Below, piece by piece: positions 12,175 through 20,551 of a stretch of DNA of 64,000 nt. The translations under genes were made by a program, and so were the position numbers. This DNA comes from CAIVVT01 sp963757265. GTDB taxonomy: Bacteria; Acidobacteriota; Terriglobia; Bryobacterales; Bryobacteraceae. The notes beneath the pieces are model-generated. The model was not told the origin of the DNA and ran no database searches. It worked only from the letters and a program-made list of their open reading frames with translations. The stretch lies in assembly GCA_963757265.1 (NCBI GenBank), contig CAVWRA010000011.1, positions 124,001-188,000 on the forward strand. Direction: 5' to 3'. Positions within the stretch are counted from its first letter, which is position 1. Each line of letters begins with the position of its first letter.

Positions 12175-12582
12175 ATGCGTCTGGAATGTCCGTCCTGCGG
12201 CAGTGTTGACACGCGCCGGGCTCACCGGCATCCAGTCGAGAGACTGCTGAGCATCATCTGTTACTTCCCGTTCCTGTGCGATGACTGCGGCGCCAGGTTC
12301 CTGGCCCGGATGGGCTGGGACGAGCACAGAACACGGCGGTTGCTGCGCGACCTGGCGGCCGAAGCGGCGGCCGGGACGGAGGATCCATGGGCGCCCGGGC
12401 CGAACGTGCTCATCACCGTGCAGGCCGTCGGCCAGACGGGCGATCTGATGCGCCTGCGGGAACAGCTCGAGGCCTGCCGGACGGCGCCGGAATGGCCCTC
12501 CGGCGCTCGCGCCGCACCGCCGGCGTCACGGGTGCGAGCCTGGCCCGATTCCTCCGGCTGGCCGGATTCCACCAACGATTGA
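12175..12582 (+). CDS. zinc-ribbon protein of unknown function
   Basis: 135 residues. Two cysteine pairs, CPSCGS and CDDCGAR, about 30 residues apart form a probable zinc ribbon (residues 5-42). Between them lies RAHRHPVERLLSIICYFPF, hydrophobic and possibly membrane-associated. The remainder is helical, then Pro/Ser-rich. A GAAAGG lies just before the ATG. It sits 120 bases upstream of the MoxR gene on the same strand, but no functional link is visible. Confidence 0.65.
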   Translation: MRLECPSCGSVDTRRAHRHPVERLLSIICYFPFLCDDCGARFLARMGWDEHRTRRLLRDLAAEAAAGTEDPWAPGPNVLITVQAVGQTGDLMRLREQLEACRTAPEWPSGARAAPPASRVRAWPDSSGWPDSTND

Positions 12583-12702
12583 GCGGCAGGAGGAGCCGGC
12601 TGAGCGTCGGCTGCGAACCAGATTGCCCACCCCGCAGGAGGCGCGTGCCGGCGCTTCAATGGCGCGTCTGCGGCGGCGCGGTGCGGCTATCATGAAAGGG
12701 AA

Positions 12703-13662
12703 ATGATTTCCTCCGAGGCGCCGGCGGCGCTGGCCGGGCGCATTGCGCGCGTGGAACAGTCGCTGGGGTCGGTGTTGCGCGGCAAGGACGAGGTGGTGCG
12801 GCTGTCGATCGTGTGCCTGCTGGCGCGCGGGCATCTGTTGATTGAGGACGTGCCGGGCGTCGGCAAAACCACGCTGGCGCAGGGGCTGGCGCGCATCGCC
12901 GCGTGCGGCTTCCAGCGCCTGCAATGCACTTCCGACATGCTGCCCGGCGACATCCTGGGCGTGACGGTCTACAGCGCCAAGACGGGCGAATTCGAGTTCC
13001 GGCGCGGGCCGATTTTCACCAATTTCCTGCTGGCCGACGAGATCAATCGCGCCACGCCGAAAACGCAGTCGGCGCTGCTGGAGGCGATGAACGAGCGGCA
13101 GATGACTGTCGACGGCGCGACCTACCACATGGCCGAGCCGTTCATGGTGGTGGCCACGCAGAACCCGGTGGAACACCACGGGACGTACCCGCTGCCCGAG
13201 TCGCAACTCGACCGGTTTCTGATGCGCCTGCGCATCGGCTACCCGGCCGCGGAGAGCGAGCGCGCAATCCTGCGCGACGGCTACACACCGCAAGTGAGGG
13301 TGAGCGAGCCGGTGCTGACGGGCGCGGAGCTGATCGAGATGCAGCGCGCGGTGGAGCGGATCGCGGTGGACGAGGCCCTGGTGGGATACATGCTCGAGAT
13401 CGTGGGCCGCACGCGGGAGCACGAGGGGCTGGCACTGGGCGTGAGCCCGCGCGGCGCGCAGGGGTTATTTCGAGCCTCGCAGGCCCTGGCGCTGGTGGAA
13501 GGCCGCGGCTACGTGCTGCCCGACGACATCAAGCGCCTGACCGTGCCGGTGTTCGCGCACCGCGTGGTGCTCAACCAGCGCGCGAGCCTGGCCGCGAGCT
13601 CCACCGAAGCCGCCGAGCGGGTTCTGAACGAGATCCTGCGGCAGGTGGAAGTGCCCATCTGA
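12703..13662 (+). CDS. MoxR-family AAA+ ATPase
   Basis: 319-residue AAA+ ATPase with Walker A GVGKTT (residues 52-57), Walker B LLADEINR, sensor residues in VVATQNPVEHHGTYPLPESQLDRF and the C-terminal lid domain. MoxR proteins act as chaperones that insert cofactors or assemble complexes, commonly with VWA-domain and DUF58 proteins encoded beside them. Those partners are absent here. The next gene, 24 bases downstream, is a YchF-like NTPase. The ATG at 12703 has GAAAGGGAA upstream. Confidence 0.9.
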   Translation: MISSEAPAALAGRIARVEQSLGSVLRGKDEVVRLSIVCLLARGHLLIEDVPGVGKTTLAQGLARIAACGFQRLQCTSDMLPGDILGVTVYSAKTGEFEFRRGPIFTNFLLADEINRATPKTQSALLEAMNERQMTVDGATYHMAEPFMVVATQNPVEHHGTYPLPESQLDRFLMRLRIGYPAAESERAILRDGYTPQVRVSEPVLTGAELIEMQRAVERIAVDEALVGYMLEIVGRTREHEGLALGVSPRGAQGLFRASQALALVEGRGYVLPDDIKRLTVPVFAHRVVLNQRASLAASSTEAAERVLNEILRQVEVPI

Positions 13663-13686
13663 GCGTTTCATCGAGACAGGAGACTA

Positions 13687-14760
13687 ATGAGGACTGCCAT
13701 CGTAGGTCTGCCGATGACCGGCAAGACGAGCCTGTTCACGATTCTGACCGGCGTGCAGGAAGCCACGCGCGTGGGCACGATGGAGGCGCGCATCGGCGTC
13801 ACGAAAGTGCCGGACCCGCGGCTGGAGGCGCTGGGGCGCGTTTTCCAGCCGCCTAAAGTGGTCCACGCCACGGTCGAATTCCTCGATTTTCCATCCATCT
13901 CGAAGGAAGCCCTGCGCGACCCGAGTTACCTGGCCAGTCTGCGCGTGGTGGACGCCGTGGCGCACGTGGTGCGCGTGTTCCAGGACGACACGGTGCCGCA
14001 TGAGAAGGGCGACGTGAATCCGCTCCGGGACATCGAGGACGTCGATGTCGAGCTGATCCTGAGCGACCTGGTGGTGGTGGAAAAGCGGCTGGAGCGGCTG
14101 GAGAAGGAACGCAGGAAGCTCCGCGACCCGGAGCTGGATCGCGAGTACGAGCTGTTGATTCAGGCCAAGGCGCGGCTGGAGGCCAATGAGCCGCTGCGGA
14201 TCTGGGAGCTTTCCAAGGAGGATGAGAAGCGGCTGCGGGGCTTCCAGTTCCTGTCGCAGAAGCCGCTGCTGATCGTACTCAACCTGGGTGAGGCCGACGC
14301 GCCGCGGCTGGAACAGATCGAAGCAGAATACTCCGCGAAGCTCCTGACAGGAAAGCCGAAGACGGGCGTCACGGCGATCTGCGGCAAGATCGAGGCCGAA
14401 CTGGCAGAGCTCGGTCCCGCTGAGGCGGCGGAATACCTGTCCAGTTACGGTCTGCCCGGCTCGAGCCTCGACCGGCTGATCTCCGCGGCGTACCGGCTGC
14501 TGGGATTGATGAGCTTTCTCACGGCGGGCGAGGACGAGTGCCGCGCCTGGACCATCCCCATCGGCTCCAACGCCGTCAAGGCGGCCGGCGCGATCCACTC
14601 CGACTTCGAGAAGAAGTTCATTCGCGCCGAGGTGGTCAACTGGAAGACGCTGGTGGATCAGAACGGCTACCACGGCTTGCGCGAGAAGGGCCAGTTGCGC
14701 CTCGAGGGCAAGGAGTACATCGTGCAGGACGGCGACGTGCTCGTGATCCGGCACGGGTAG
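13687..14760 (+). CDS. divergent YchF-like P-loop NTPase (DUF933 / TGS type)
   Basis: 357 residues. The overall fold follows YchF/OLA1: a P-loop domain, a coiled-coil insertion (KRLERLEKERRKLRD, about residues 133-150) and a C-terminal TGS-like domain ending KEYIVQDGDVLVIRHG. YchF binds ribosomes and prefers ATP. The G1 loop is GLPMTGKTSL rather than GLPNVGKSTL, and the usual DIAGLVKGA switch is replaced by LDFPSISKEAL, so the glycine of DxxG is missing. The NxxE specificity motif is kept as NLGE. It is therefore probably a paralogue with altered nucleotide handling, not classical YchF. RBS GAGACAGGAG precedes ATG 13687. A degraded second copy of its last 73 bases lies at 17871-17943. Confidence 0.8.
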   Translation: MRTAIVGLPMTGKTSLFTILTGVQEATRVGTMEARIGVTKVPDPRLEALGRVFQPPKVVHATVEFLDFPSISKEALRDPSYLASLRVVDAVAHVVRVFQDDTVPHEKGDVNPLRDIEDVDVELILSDLVVVEKRLERLEKERRKLRDPELDREYELLIQAKARLEANEPLRIWELSKEDEKRLRGFQFLSQKPLLIVLNLGEADAPRLEQIEAEYSAKLLTGKPKTGVTAICGKIEAELAELGPAEAAEYLSSYGLPGSSLDRLISAAYRLLGLMSFLTAGEDECRAWTIPIGSNAVKAAGAIHSDFEKKFIRAEVVNWKTLVDQNGYHGLREKGQLRLEGKEYIVQDGDVLVIRHG

Positions 14761-14820
14761 GCAGGGGACACCCGCAGGGTGCACGACATAAGAGTGGAAC
14801 TCTAATGCGCCGCGCATTCA

Positions 14821-14973
14821 GCTCCGAAGGAGCGACCGAGTTTAGCCCACGGCGTAAGCCGTGGGGAAAGGGCCGATTCCAGTGAAGCCCCGCCCGAGGG
14901 GCGAAAGACGCTCTTACGCCCCCAGGGGGGCTGCGACCCCTGCTGACAGGATGCCCAGGTCTCACGACCTGGG
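14821..14973. repeat. cluster of REP-like palindromes downstream of the ychF-like gene
   Basis: At least four short hairpins occur in a row: GCTCC-GAA-GGAGC (14821-14833), CCCACGGC-n4-GCCGTGGG (14846-14865), GCCCC-n6-GGGGC (14887-14902) and CCCAGGTC-TCAC-GACCTGGG (14954-14973). The second is essentially the palindrome found beside the transposase at 23.4-24.5 kb. Nothing in this 412-base gap (14761-15172) looks coding. It resembles a bacterial interspersed mosaic element, probably mobilised by the same REP transposase system. Confidence 0.7.
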
Positions 14974-15172
14974 CTATCTTCTTCCGCCGTTGCGGGCTGG
15001 ATACGCGGTCTGCTGTGCCTGTACGCTCAGATTCCCACGCGTTCTCAGGGGAACCTGATTTCGTCCACTTCTGTGTGGTACACCCGGACCCGCACCCGGG
15101 CTTGGAGCGTGGTGGTAGGATGCTCTAGTCCCGGATGATGGCATGGTGTGCGCCTGAGGAGGCAATATCTTG

Positions 15173-16297
15173 ATGGAAAGCGTGGACAAACCGGAATCGA
15201 AACGCCTGCAATCGCTCGATGCATTGCGCGGCTTCGACATGTTCTGGATCATGGGCGGCGAGGGCATTTTCATCACGCTGGCCGCATTGACCGGCTGGCC
15301 GGTGCTGAAATGGTGGGCCGGGCAACTCGAACATGTCCCGTGGCATGGATTCCATGCCTACGACATGATCTTCCCGTTGTTCCTGTTCATTGCCGGGATC
15401 AGCTTCCCGTTTTCCATGGCCAAGCGGTATCACGGCGAGGCCAACCGGAAGGCACTGTACGCGCACGTGATCCAGCGCGGGTTGCTCCTGGTATTGCTGG
15501 GGATCCTGAACAACAATGCCATTCGTTTCGATTTTGCCAATCTGCGCTATGGCAGCGTGCTGGGGCGGATTGGTCTCGCCTGGATGTTTGCGGCGCTCAT
15601 CTTCATGAACACGAACTTGAGATCGCGGATCATCTGGCTGTGGGGCATCCTGATCTTCTACTGGCTCCTGTTCCCGCTCTTCCCGGCGCACGATCTGGGC
15701 GCTACCGATCCTTATTCCATGCAGGGCAACCTGGCGGGCTTCATCGACCGGCACCTGCTCCCGGGTAAGTTCTGCTGTTACACCTACGGCGATAGCGAAG
15801 GGATACTGAGTACCATCCCCGCGATATCGACAGCCCTGCTGGGCATGTTGACCGGCCAGTTTGTCATGTCGCAGTACCTGAGCCGGAAGCCCCTTCGCAA
15901 GGTCCTCTACATGGCTGCGGCTGCCATCGGCCTGGTAGCCATTGGACTACTATGGAATCTCGCCTTTCCGATCAACAAGTACCTGTGGTCCAGCTCATTC
16001 GTCTGCTTTGTCGGCGGCTTGAGCCTGCTGCTGTTTACGCTGTTCTATCTCGTGATCGATATCTGGAAGATCAACTGGTGGACGAAGTTCTTTGTCGTCA
16101 TCGGAATGAACTCGATCGCGATCTACCTGGCGCACTTGATCATCGATTTCGACTACGCCGCGAAGTTCTTCTTCGGCGGCGTGTACAACCTGCTTCAGCC
16201 TGAGTGGAAGCCGTTCGCAATGGCCGTGGGCTTCTTCACCACGGCCTGGCTGTTCCTGTATTTCCTGTATAGGAAGAAGTGGTTCCTGAAGGTTTGA
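15173..16297 (+). CDS. membrane acyltransferase, DUF5009 / HGSNAT-NagX-like
   Basis: 374 residues with about ten hydrophobic segments. The start KRLQSLDALRGFDMFWIMGGEG is typical of the heparan-alpha-glucosaminide N-acetyltransferase-like / YeiB-type superfamily (SLDALRGF, then a membrane segment). Later segments include YDMIFPLFLFIAGISFPFSM, with a further conserved-looking GMNSIAIYLAHLI near residue 310. Such proteins acylate sugars across the membrane, but the substrate here is unknown. AGGAGG at 15157-15162 fits ATG 15173; the TTG just before it is also possible. It is followed by a secreted esterase gene on the same strand, and both lie inside a segment bounded by two ychF 3' ends. Confidence 0.8.
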   Translation: MESVDKPESKRLQSLDALRGFDMFWIMGGEGIFITLAALTGWPVLKWWAGQLEHVPWHGFHAYDMIFPLFLFIAGISFPFSMAKRYHGEANRKALYAHVIQRGLLLVLLGILNNNAIRFDFANLRYGSVLGRIGLAWMFAALIFMNTNLRSRIIWLWGILIFYWLLFPLFPAHDLGATDPYSMQGNLAGFIDRHLLPGKFCCYTYGDSEGILSTIPAISTALLGMLTGQFVMSQYLSRKPLRKVLYMAAAAIGLVAIGLLWNLAFPINKYLWSSSFVCFVGGLSLLLFTLFYLVIDIWKINWWTKFFVVIGMNSIAIYLAHLIIDFDYAAKFFFGGVYNLLQPEWKPFAMAVGFFTTAWLFLYFLYRKKWFLKV

Positions 16298-16478
16298 CAG
16301 CGTGTGCCGTGGCCGCACTGAGGAGCAATTGGCGCTCAGGACTTGAGTCTGGAGGTTGAGTGCACTGTTCCCGGACTCGCGGATTCCTGGATTAGGAGCG
16401 CCGCGCGCTGGAAACAGGATCGATCGTCGCACTCTATCAAATGGCGTGACGGCAAGGTGTTCGCGAAAGAGGATCTCA

Positions 16479-17555
16479 ATGACAACCACGAAGTGGCTCT
16501 GTGTGATGAGGGCGGCCCTGGCCGTTGCTCTGGGCCTCTCGCTGGAGGCGCAGGTCCAGACCGAGGTGCCGGCGGTGGTTGCGGGCGCGAAGCCGGTAAC
16601 CGTGGAGCAGATCAAGATTCACGGCGCCGCGTTGGAAGGCAATCTGGAGGGTAATGCCGTTGACCGGGACGTCTTTGTGTATCTGCCGCCGAGCTACGCC
16701 AGGGAGAAGAAGCGGCGCTACCCGGTCGTCTATGCCTTGCATGGCTTCTCGATCGGCGCCGAGCAGTGGACGCACGAGATCCATGTGCCGCAAACGATCG
16801 AGGGCGCCTTTGCGCTGGGCGCGCACGAGATGATCGTGGTGTTGCCCGACTCCAAGACCGTGCACAACGGATCGATGTATTCGAGTTCCGTGACGACCGG
16901 CGACTTCGAGCAGTACATCGCACACGACGTCGTGGCCTACATCGACGCCCACTACCGCACCATCCCCAAGCGGACGGCCCGTGGTCTGGCGGGCCATTCC
17001 ATGGGCGGCTATGGCGCCGCGCGGATTGGTATGAAGCACGCGGATATCTTCGGCAGTCTGTACATCATGAGCCCGTGCTGTCTCGCGCCGATGGGCGGCG
17101 CACCGCCCAATCCCGCGTTGGCGAAAGCCGTGGAGGCGGTGAAGAAGCCCGCCGATTCGGCCAGCCTGCCGTTTTTCGCCCGGGCCCAACTTGCCTCCGC
17201 CGCCGCATGGTCGCCCAATCCGAAAAACCCACCCCTGTATCTCGATCTGCCCACGAAGGACGGGGTGTCGCAGCCGGATGTGCTCGCCAGGTGGACGGCG
17301 AACGCCCCGTTGGTTTTCGTCCACCAGTACATAGGCGGTCTGCGGCGGTATCAGGGCATTGCGCTCGACGTCGGCGACCAGGACGGCCTCAGGGCCGGCG
17401 CGGGCCAGTTGCATGAGATTCTCGACAACTATGGCATCGCCAACAGCTTCGAGATCTATCACGGCAACCACACCAGCGCCGTGGCGGACCGCGTTCAGAA
17501 CCACGTTTTGCCGTTCTTCAGCAAGAACCTGTGCTTTGGCGGAGACTGCAAGTGA
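16479..17555 (+). CDS. secreted esterase of the esterase D / feruloyl esterase type
   Basis: 358 residues from ATG 16479 (GAGG upstream). The N-terminal hydrophobic segment MRAALAVALGLSLEAQ is a likely signal peptide. The alpha/beta-hydrolase core contains the oxyanion-region motif YALHGFSIGAEQW, the nucleophile elbow GHSMGGYGA (Ser), the likely acid in DVGDQDGL, and the histidine in YHGNHTSA near the C-terminus. Proteins of this family hydrolyse acyl esters, including feruloyl, acetyl or S-formylglutathione esters; the substrate cannot be told. It lies 181 bases after the membrane acyltransferase gene. Confidence 0.82.
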   Translation: MTTTKWLCVMRAALAVALGLSLEAQVQTEVPAVVAGAKPVTVEQIKIHGAALEGNLEGNAVDRDVFVYLPPSYAREKKRRYPVVYALHGFSIGAEQWTHEIHVPQTIEGAFALGAHEMIVVLPDSKTVHNGSMYSSSVTTGDFEQYIAHDVVAYIDAHYRTIPKRTARGLAGHSMGGYGAARIGMKHADIFGSLYIMSPCCLAPMGGAPPNPALAKAVEAVKKPADSASLPFFARAQLASAAAWSPNPKNPPLYLDLPTKDGVSQPDVLARWTANAPLVFVHQYIGGLRRYQGIALDVGDQDGLRAGAGQLHEILDNYGIANSFEIYHGNHTSAVADRVQNHVLPFFSKNLCFGGDCK

Positions 17556-17570
17556 AGTTGAGCGGGAGCC

Positions 17571-17763
17571 AGCCCGGATATTTCACCAGCCATCGGCTGC
17601 GGCGCGCGATAGGGCCGCATCTACTGCGTTGCGCTGGGCCCAGAGGGCACCCCCCGTCCTCGACGTAGCAGTCCAGTACGCCTGCGGGCGGCTCCGGTCG
17701 CGCGCCTTGTATCTGCAGCCCTCTCATCGCGCCTCGCTGCGATCGTGGTGAAACATCCGGGCT
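17571..17763. mobile_element. MITE-like element with 18-bp terminal inverted repeats
   Basis: The left end AGCCCGGATATTTCACCA (17571-17588) is matched by the reverse complement of the right end (17746-17763) at 17 of 18 positions. The 193-bp interior has no convincing gene. This structure is typical of a miniature inverted-repeat element derived from an insertion sequence. No target-site duplication is obvious. It starts 16 bases after the esterase stop codon. Confidence 0.65.
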
Positions 17764-17870
17764 AGTCCCTCGGGTTCGAAAATGAGGAAGGTGAAGCGGA
17801 AGAATAACCGCTGACCCGTTCGACGTTCGAGATATCCCTAACCGCTCATGTCAGGCTGATCCCTTCGCTC

Positions 17871-17943
17871 AGGTGCGGCTCGAGGGCAAGGAGTACATCG
17901 TGGAGGACGGCGACGTGCTGGTCATCCGGCATGGGTGGGCAGG
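17871..17943 (+). pseudogene. remnant copy of the 3' end of the ychF-like gene
   Basis: 73 bases align without gaps to 14693-14765 with 7 mismatches. In the ychF frame the fragment reads RLEGKEYIVEDGDVLVIRHGW: within this stretch only Gln to Glu changes, and the stop TAG has become TGG. The other differences inside the codons are synonymous. Nothing upstream of 17871 resembles the rest of the gene. It marks the right border of a 3.1-kb segment carrying the membrane acyltransferase and esterase genes. Confidence 0.75.
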
Positions 17944-18440
17944 CACACTACGGCTGAGGCAGAAGGGTTTATCAGGGGATGAAGATCGTGATCGGGCCGG
18001 ATTGCCCGGCTTTTACGCCGGACTGATCCGGCGTGGATCTAATGATATGAACATCCGGCGCTCGGAGCGCCTGTCGAAAGACAATATACTCGCCCGATGG
18101 AGCGGGGCCGAAGCCGCCGCCCCATCGTACTTATCGAGCTGATCGGGAGAAGAAACGTCTCTAAGCGCGCTGCCGAAGCAGCGGCCCGCTTTGGTTAAAC
18201 ACTCCGAAGAGTATCGCTCTACCTTTCGGCGAAGGGACGCGAAGACCGGCCGGCTCTTGTTCCCCGTACCACGGTACAACCGGGAGGCAAGAGAATTCGG
18301 GGTGAGGCGCTGCGCCGGCGGGCGGGAGCGGGGTGGAAGTTCTTCGGAAACAAGAGATAACTGGCGGAAGAAAAAAGCCGCTGAGGATGTGACCGGGGTT
18401 GCGACGGAGTACATAACGTTGCAGTCGCGGCTCCGGCAGG
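17944..18440. other. intergenic, no gene seen
   Basis: Part of a 1.3-kb gene-free stretch (17556-18861) that also holds the MITE-like element, the ychF remnant and the 147-bp repeat. Short open frames here have no family resemblance and I do not support any of them. Confidence 0.5.
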
Positions 18441-18759
18441 CACGGCTCCGCCCAGCAACCGCTCCTTGCAGTCGCGGCTCCGTTCGGGCTAAGCGTTGAC
18501 ACGAGTGTCTGCGCCACGTCCGTGTCACGAGACGCAACGCATCCGCTCCCTCACGGTCGCGGCTCTGAAACACGCGGCTCCGTCACGCACGGCTCCGCCC
18601 AGCAACCGCTCCTTGCAGTCGCGGCTCCGTTCGGGCTAAGCGTCAACACGAGTGTCTGCGCCACGTCCGTGTCACGAGACGCAACGCATCCGCTCCCTCA
18701 CGGTCGCGGCTCTGAAACACGCGGCTCCGTCACGCAAGGCTCCGTCCAGCAACCGCTCC
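18441..18759. repeat. 147-bp tandem repeat, two full copies and a 25-base third
   Basis: Copy 1 is 18441-18587, copy 2 is 18588-18734 and a partial third copy runs 18735-18759. Copies 1 and 2 differ at only two adjacent bases (TG versus CA at offsets 57-58). The unit is a multiple of three and contains the GC-rich motif CTCCCTCACGGTCGCGGCTC, which recurs in related form near 22545 and 41750. It lies about 100 bases beyond the 3' end of the membrane-protein gene. No coding function is claimed. Confidence 0.85.
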
Positions 18760-18861
18760 GTCAATAACCCCTAATAACCTAGTGGCCTGCGGCCGATAGT
18801 TCGATTGGCGGGGAGTGTCACCGGGTTTGCGGCGGCGGCTTCGTGGAATCAGCGGTTGAGT

Positions 18862-20349
18862 CTACTCTGTCCGGACTCCAGATTTCAGGAACAGGGTGTA
18901 GCTTCGCCCCCGGAACTGGTACTCGGAGTGTTTCGTGTAGGACTTCTCGGGGACCACCAGTGCGGAACTCGCGGGCAGAATGATGAGGTCGCAGTTGCCG
19001 GCTTCCATGTCCCGTTTCGGTTGCGGGGACCACTGCGCATACAAGGTCGGAGCCGCGAAGAGCCGCAGCGCTTCCCAGTAGTCTCTTTCCAGGACGCAGG
19101 CATTCGGTTTTCCACTCTGGCCGGCGGACTGGACGAGCTGGGCGATCCGGTCAACGGAGGCCTCCGCCTGGCGATCGCGCTGGAAAGTCCATGCCTTGCT
19201 GTCCGTATTCACGCCCAATAGCAGAGCGGCGGCGAGAACGCACCGGGCCAGGATCTTGGCCGGCGTGGCGTAGGAATCCGTCCGGGCAAACAGCACAATG
19301 GCCCACACGAAGCCCTGAACCAGCAGCGGGATGGCAATCCTGCCGCTGCCGGAAGTGTGCTCCCAGGGGTTAAAGACAATCACCAGGAAGTAAATGATGC
19401 TCAGCGAGAGGAAGCTGAACGGCCGGAAGCGGGCCTCGAAGTCGTCACCCGGCGGCGCACTCCGTGGATTGGCCCGGCCCAGAAACCTGCCGATGATCCA
19501 GACAATCAACAGGCCGACCACGAGGTAAATCGATCTGCTGCGAACCAGCGATTGGAAACAGTCCGCGAGGGAAGCCGCCAGGTTCGAGATGGCGTGGTCG
19601 CCCGCTTTGTTGATCCCCAATGGCCATTCCGTGGGAATGATGGGGAGCCTGTGCCTGGCGCGGAGATTCAGCAGGAATGTCCCGAACAGCCACAGCGCGG
19701 GGACGGACCAGAGCAACAGGAAGCTGCGCCGGTATGGCTTTTGCGACCGGATCTGCCTGTAGTTGAGCAGGGTCATTGCGAACAGGTAGATCCAGAAGTC
19801 CTCGCGGGTCAGCAGAGCGCCGGCGGCGATGGGCAGCAGCCACCAATGGGGCTTGAGTTCGAGTGCGCCGGCCCACAGCAGAACGAAGAAGAACGCCAGC
19901 CCGATGGCCTCCTGATAGAGCTGTTCGCTGAGGCTCAGGATCTCCCACTGGCAGGCGAACGAGAACACGAGGAACAGGGTGAAGATCAGGCCGCCGGACA
20001 ACTTCGCGGTGCGCCGCCAGGCGAAGAGGCCGAGGAATAGCGCGGCGACAAAGGAGTAGAAGCAGGGAATGAGCCTGAAAGCGTAGTACGGAAGATGCAG
20101 CAGATAGAACACCCAGATGTGGCCCTGGAGCATGGGCAGCCAGACCCGATTCCCCATCCGGATGAGGCACCCGTTGGCCATGTGCAGCCGCATTCCGGCG
20201 TCGCCCCCGAAGAAGGGGTTGTGGACTGCAATCGCCAACACGATTCCGAAGATGAGCGCGGCCAGCGCGAAGATGGACAGCGGTGCGATCAGCTCCTTGG
20301 GGCGGCCGGGGGAGGAAACCTCGCCGTGTGGGATTGTCTCGATTCCCAT
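18862..20349 (-). CDS. polytopic membrane protein of unknown function
   Basis: 495 residues from ATG 20349. About ten hydrophobic segments follow a short N-terminal tail, then a soluble C-terminal domain of about 110 residues (from KAWTFQRDRQAEASVDRI to the end). A DAGMRLHMANG loop after the first membrane segment recalls the first extracytoplasmic loop of GT-C glycosyltransferases, which often bears an acidic residue, but no defining motif is present and the assignment is speculative. Flanks on both sides share a degenerate 60-70-base motif (see findings). Confidence 0.7.
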   Translation of the reverse strand: MGIETIPHGEVSSPGRPKELIAPLSIFALAALIFGIVLAIAVHNPFFGGDAGMRLHMANGCLIRMGNRVWLPMLQGHIWVFYLLHLPYYAFRLIPCFYSFVAALFLGLFAWRRTAKLSGGLIFTLFLVFSFACQWEILSLSEQLYQEAIGLAFFFVLLWAGALELKPHWWLLPIAAGALLTREDFWIYLFAMTLLNYRQIRSQKPYRRSFLLLWSVPALWLFGTFLLNLRARHRLPIIPTEWPLGINKAGDHAISNLAASLADCFQSLVRSRSIYLVVGLLIVWIIGRFLGRANPRSAPPGDDFEARFRPFSFLSLSIIYFLVIVFNPWEHTSGSGRIAIPLLVQGFVWAIVLFARTDSYATPAKILARCVLAAALLLGVNTDSKAWTFQRDRQAEASVDRIAQLVQSAGQSGKPNACVLERDYWEALRLFAAPTLYAQWSPQPKRDMEAGNCDLIILPASSALVVPEKSYTKHSEYQFRGRSYTLFLKSGVRTE

Positions 20350-20551
20350 GGTGTTGCACTCCAGCTTATCGGATGGACGGACAGGGCGGTCCGAAGACTT
20401 GGGTCGAAGGGGTCTCGAAAGGGTCAGGCTGGGGCGTGCGCACGATCACACCCGTTCGCACGATCCTTTCGCACCAGCAAACGGCATGAATCGTGATGGG
20501 GAGTGCTACCGATTTTGGAGGAGCGGCTGCATGGGATCAGCGATTGCGTGT

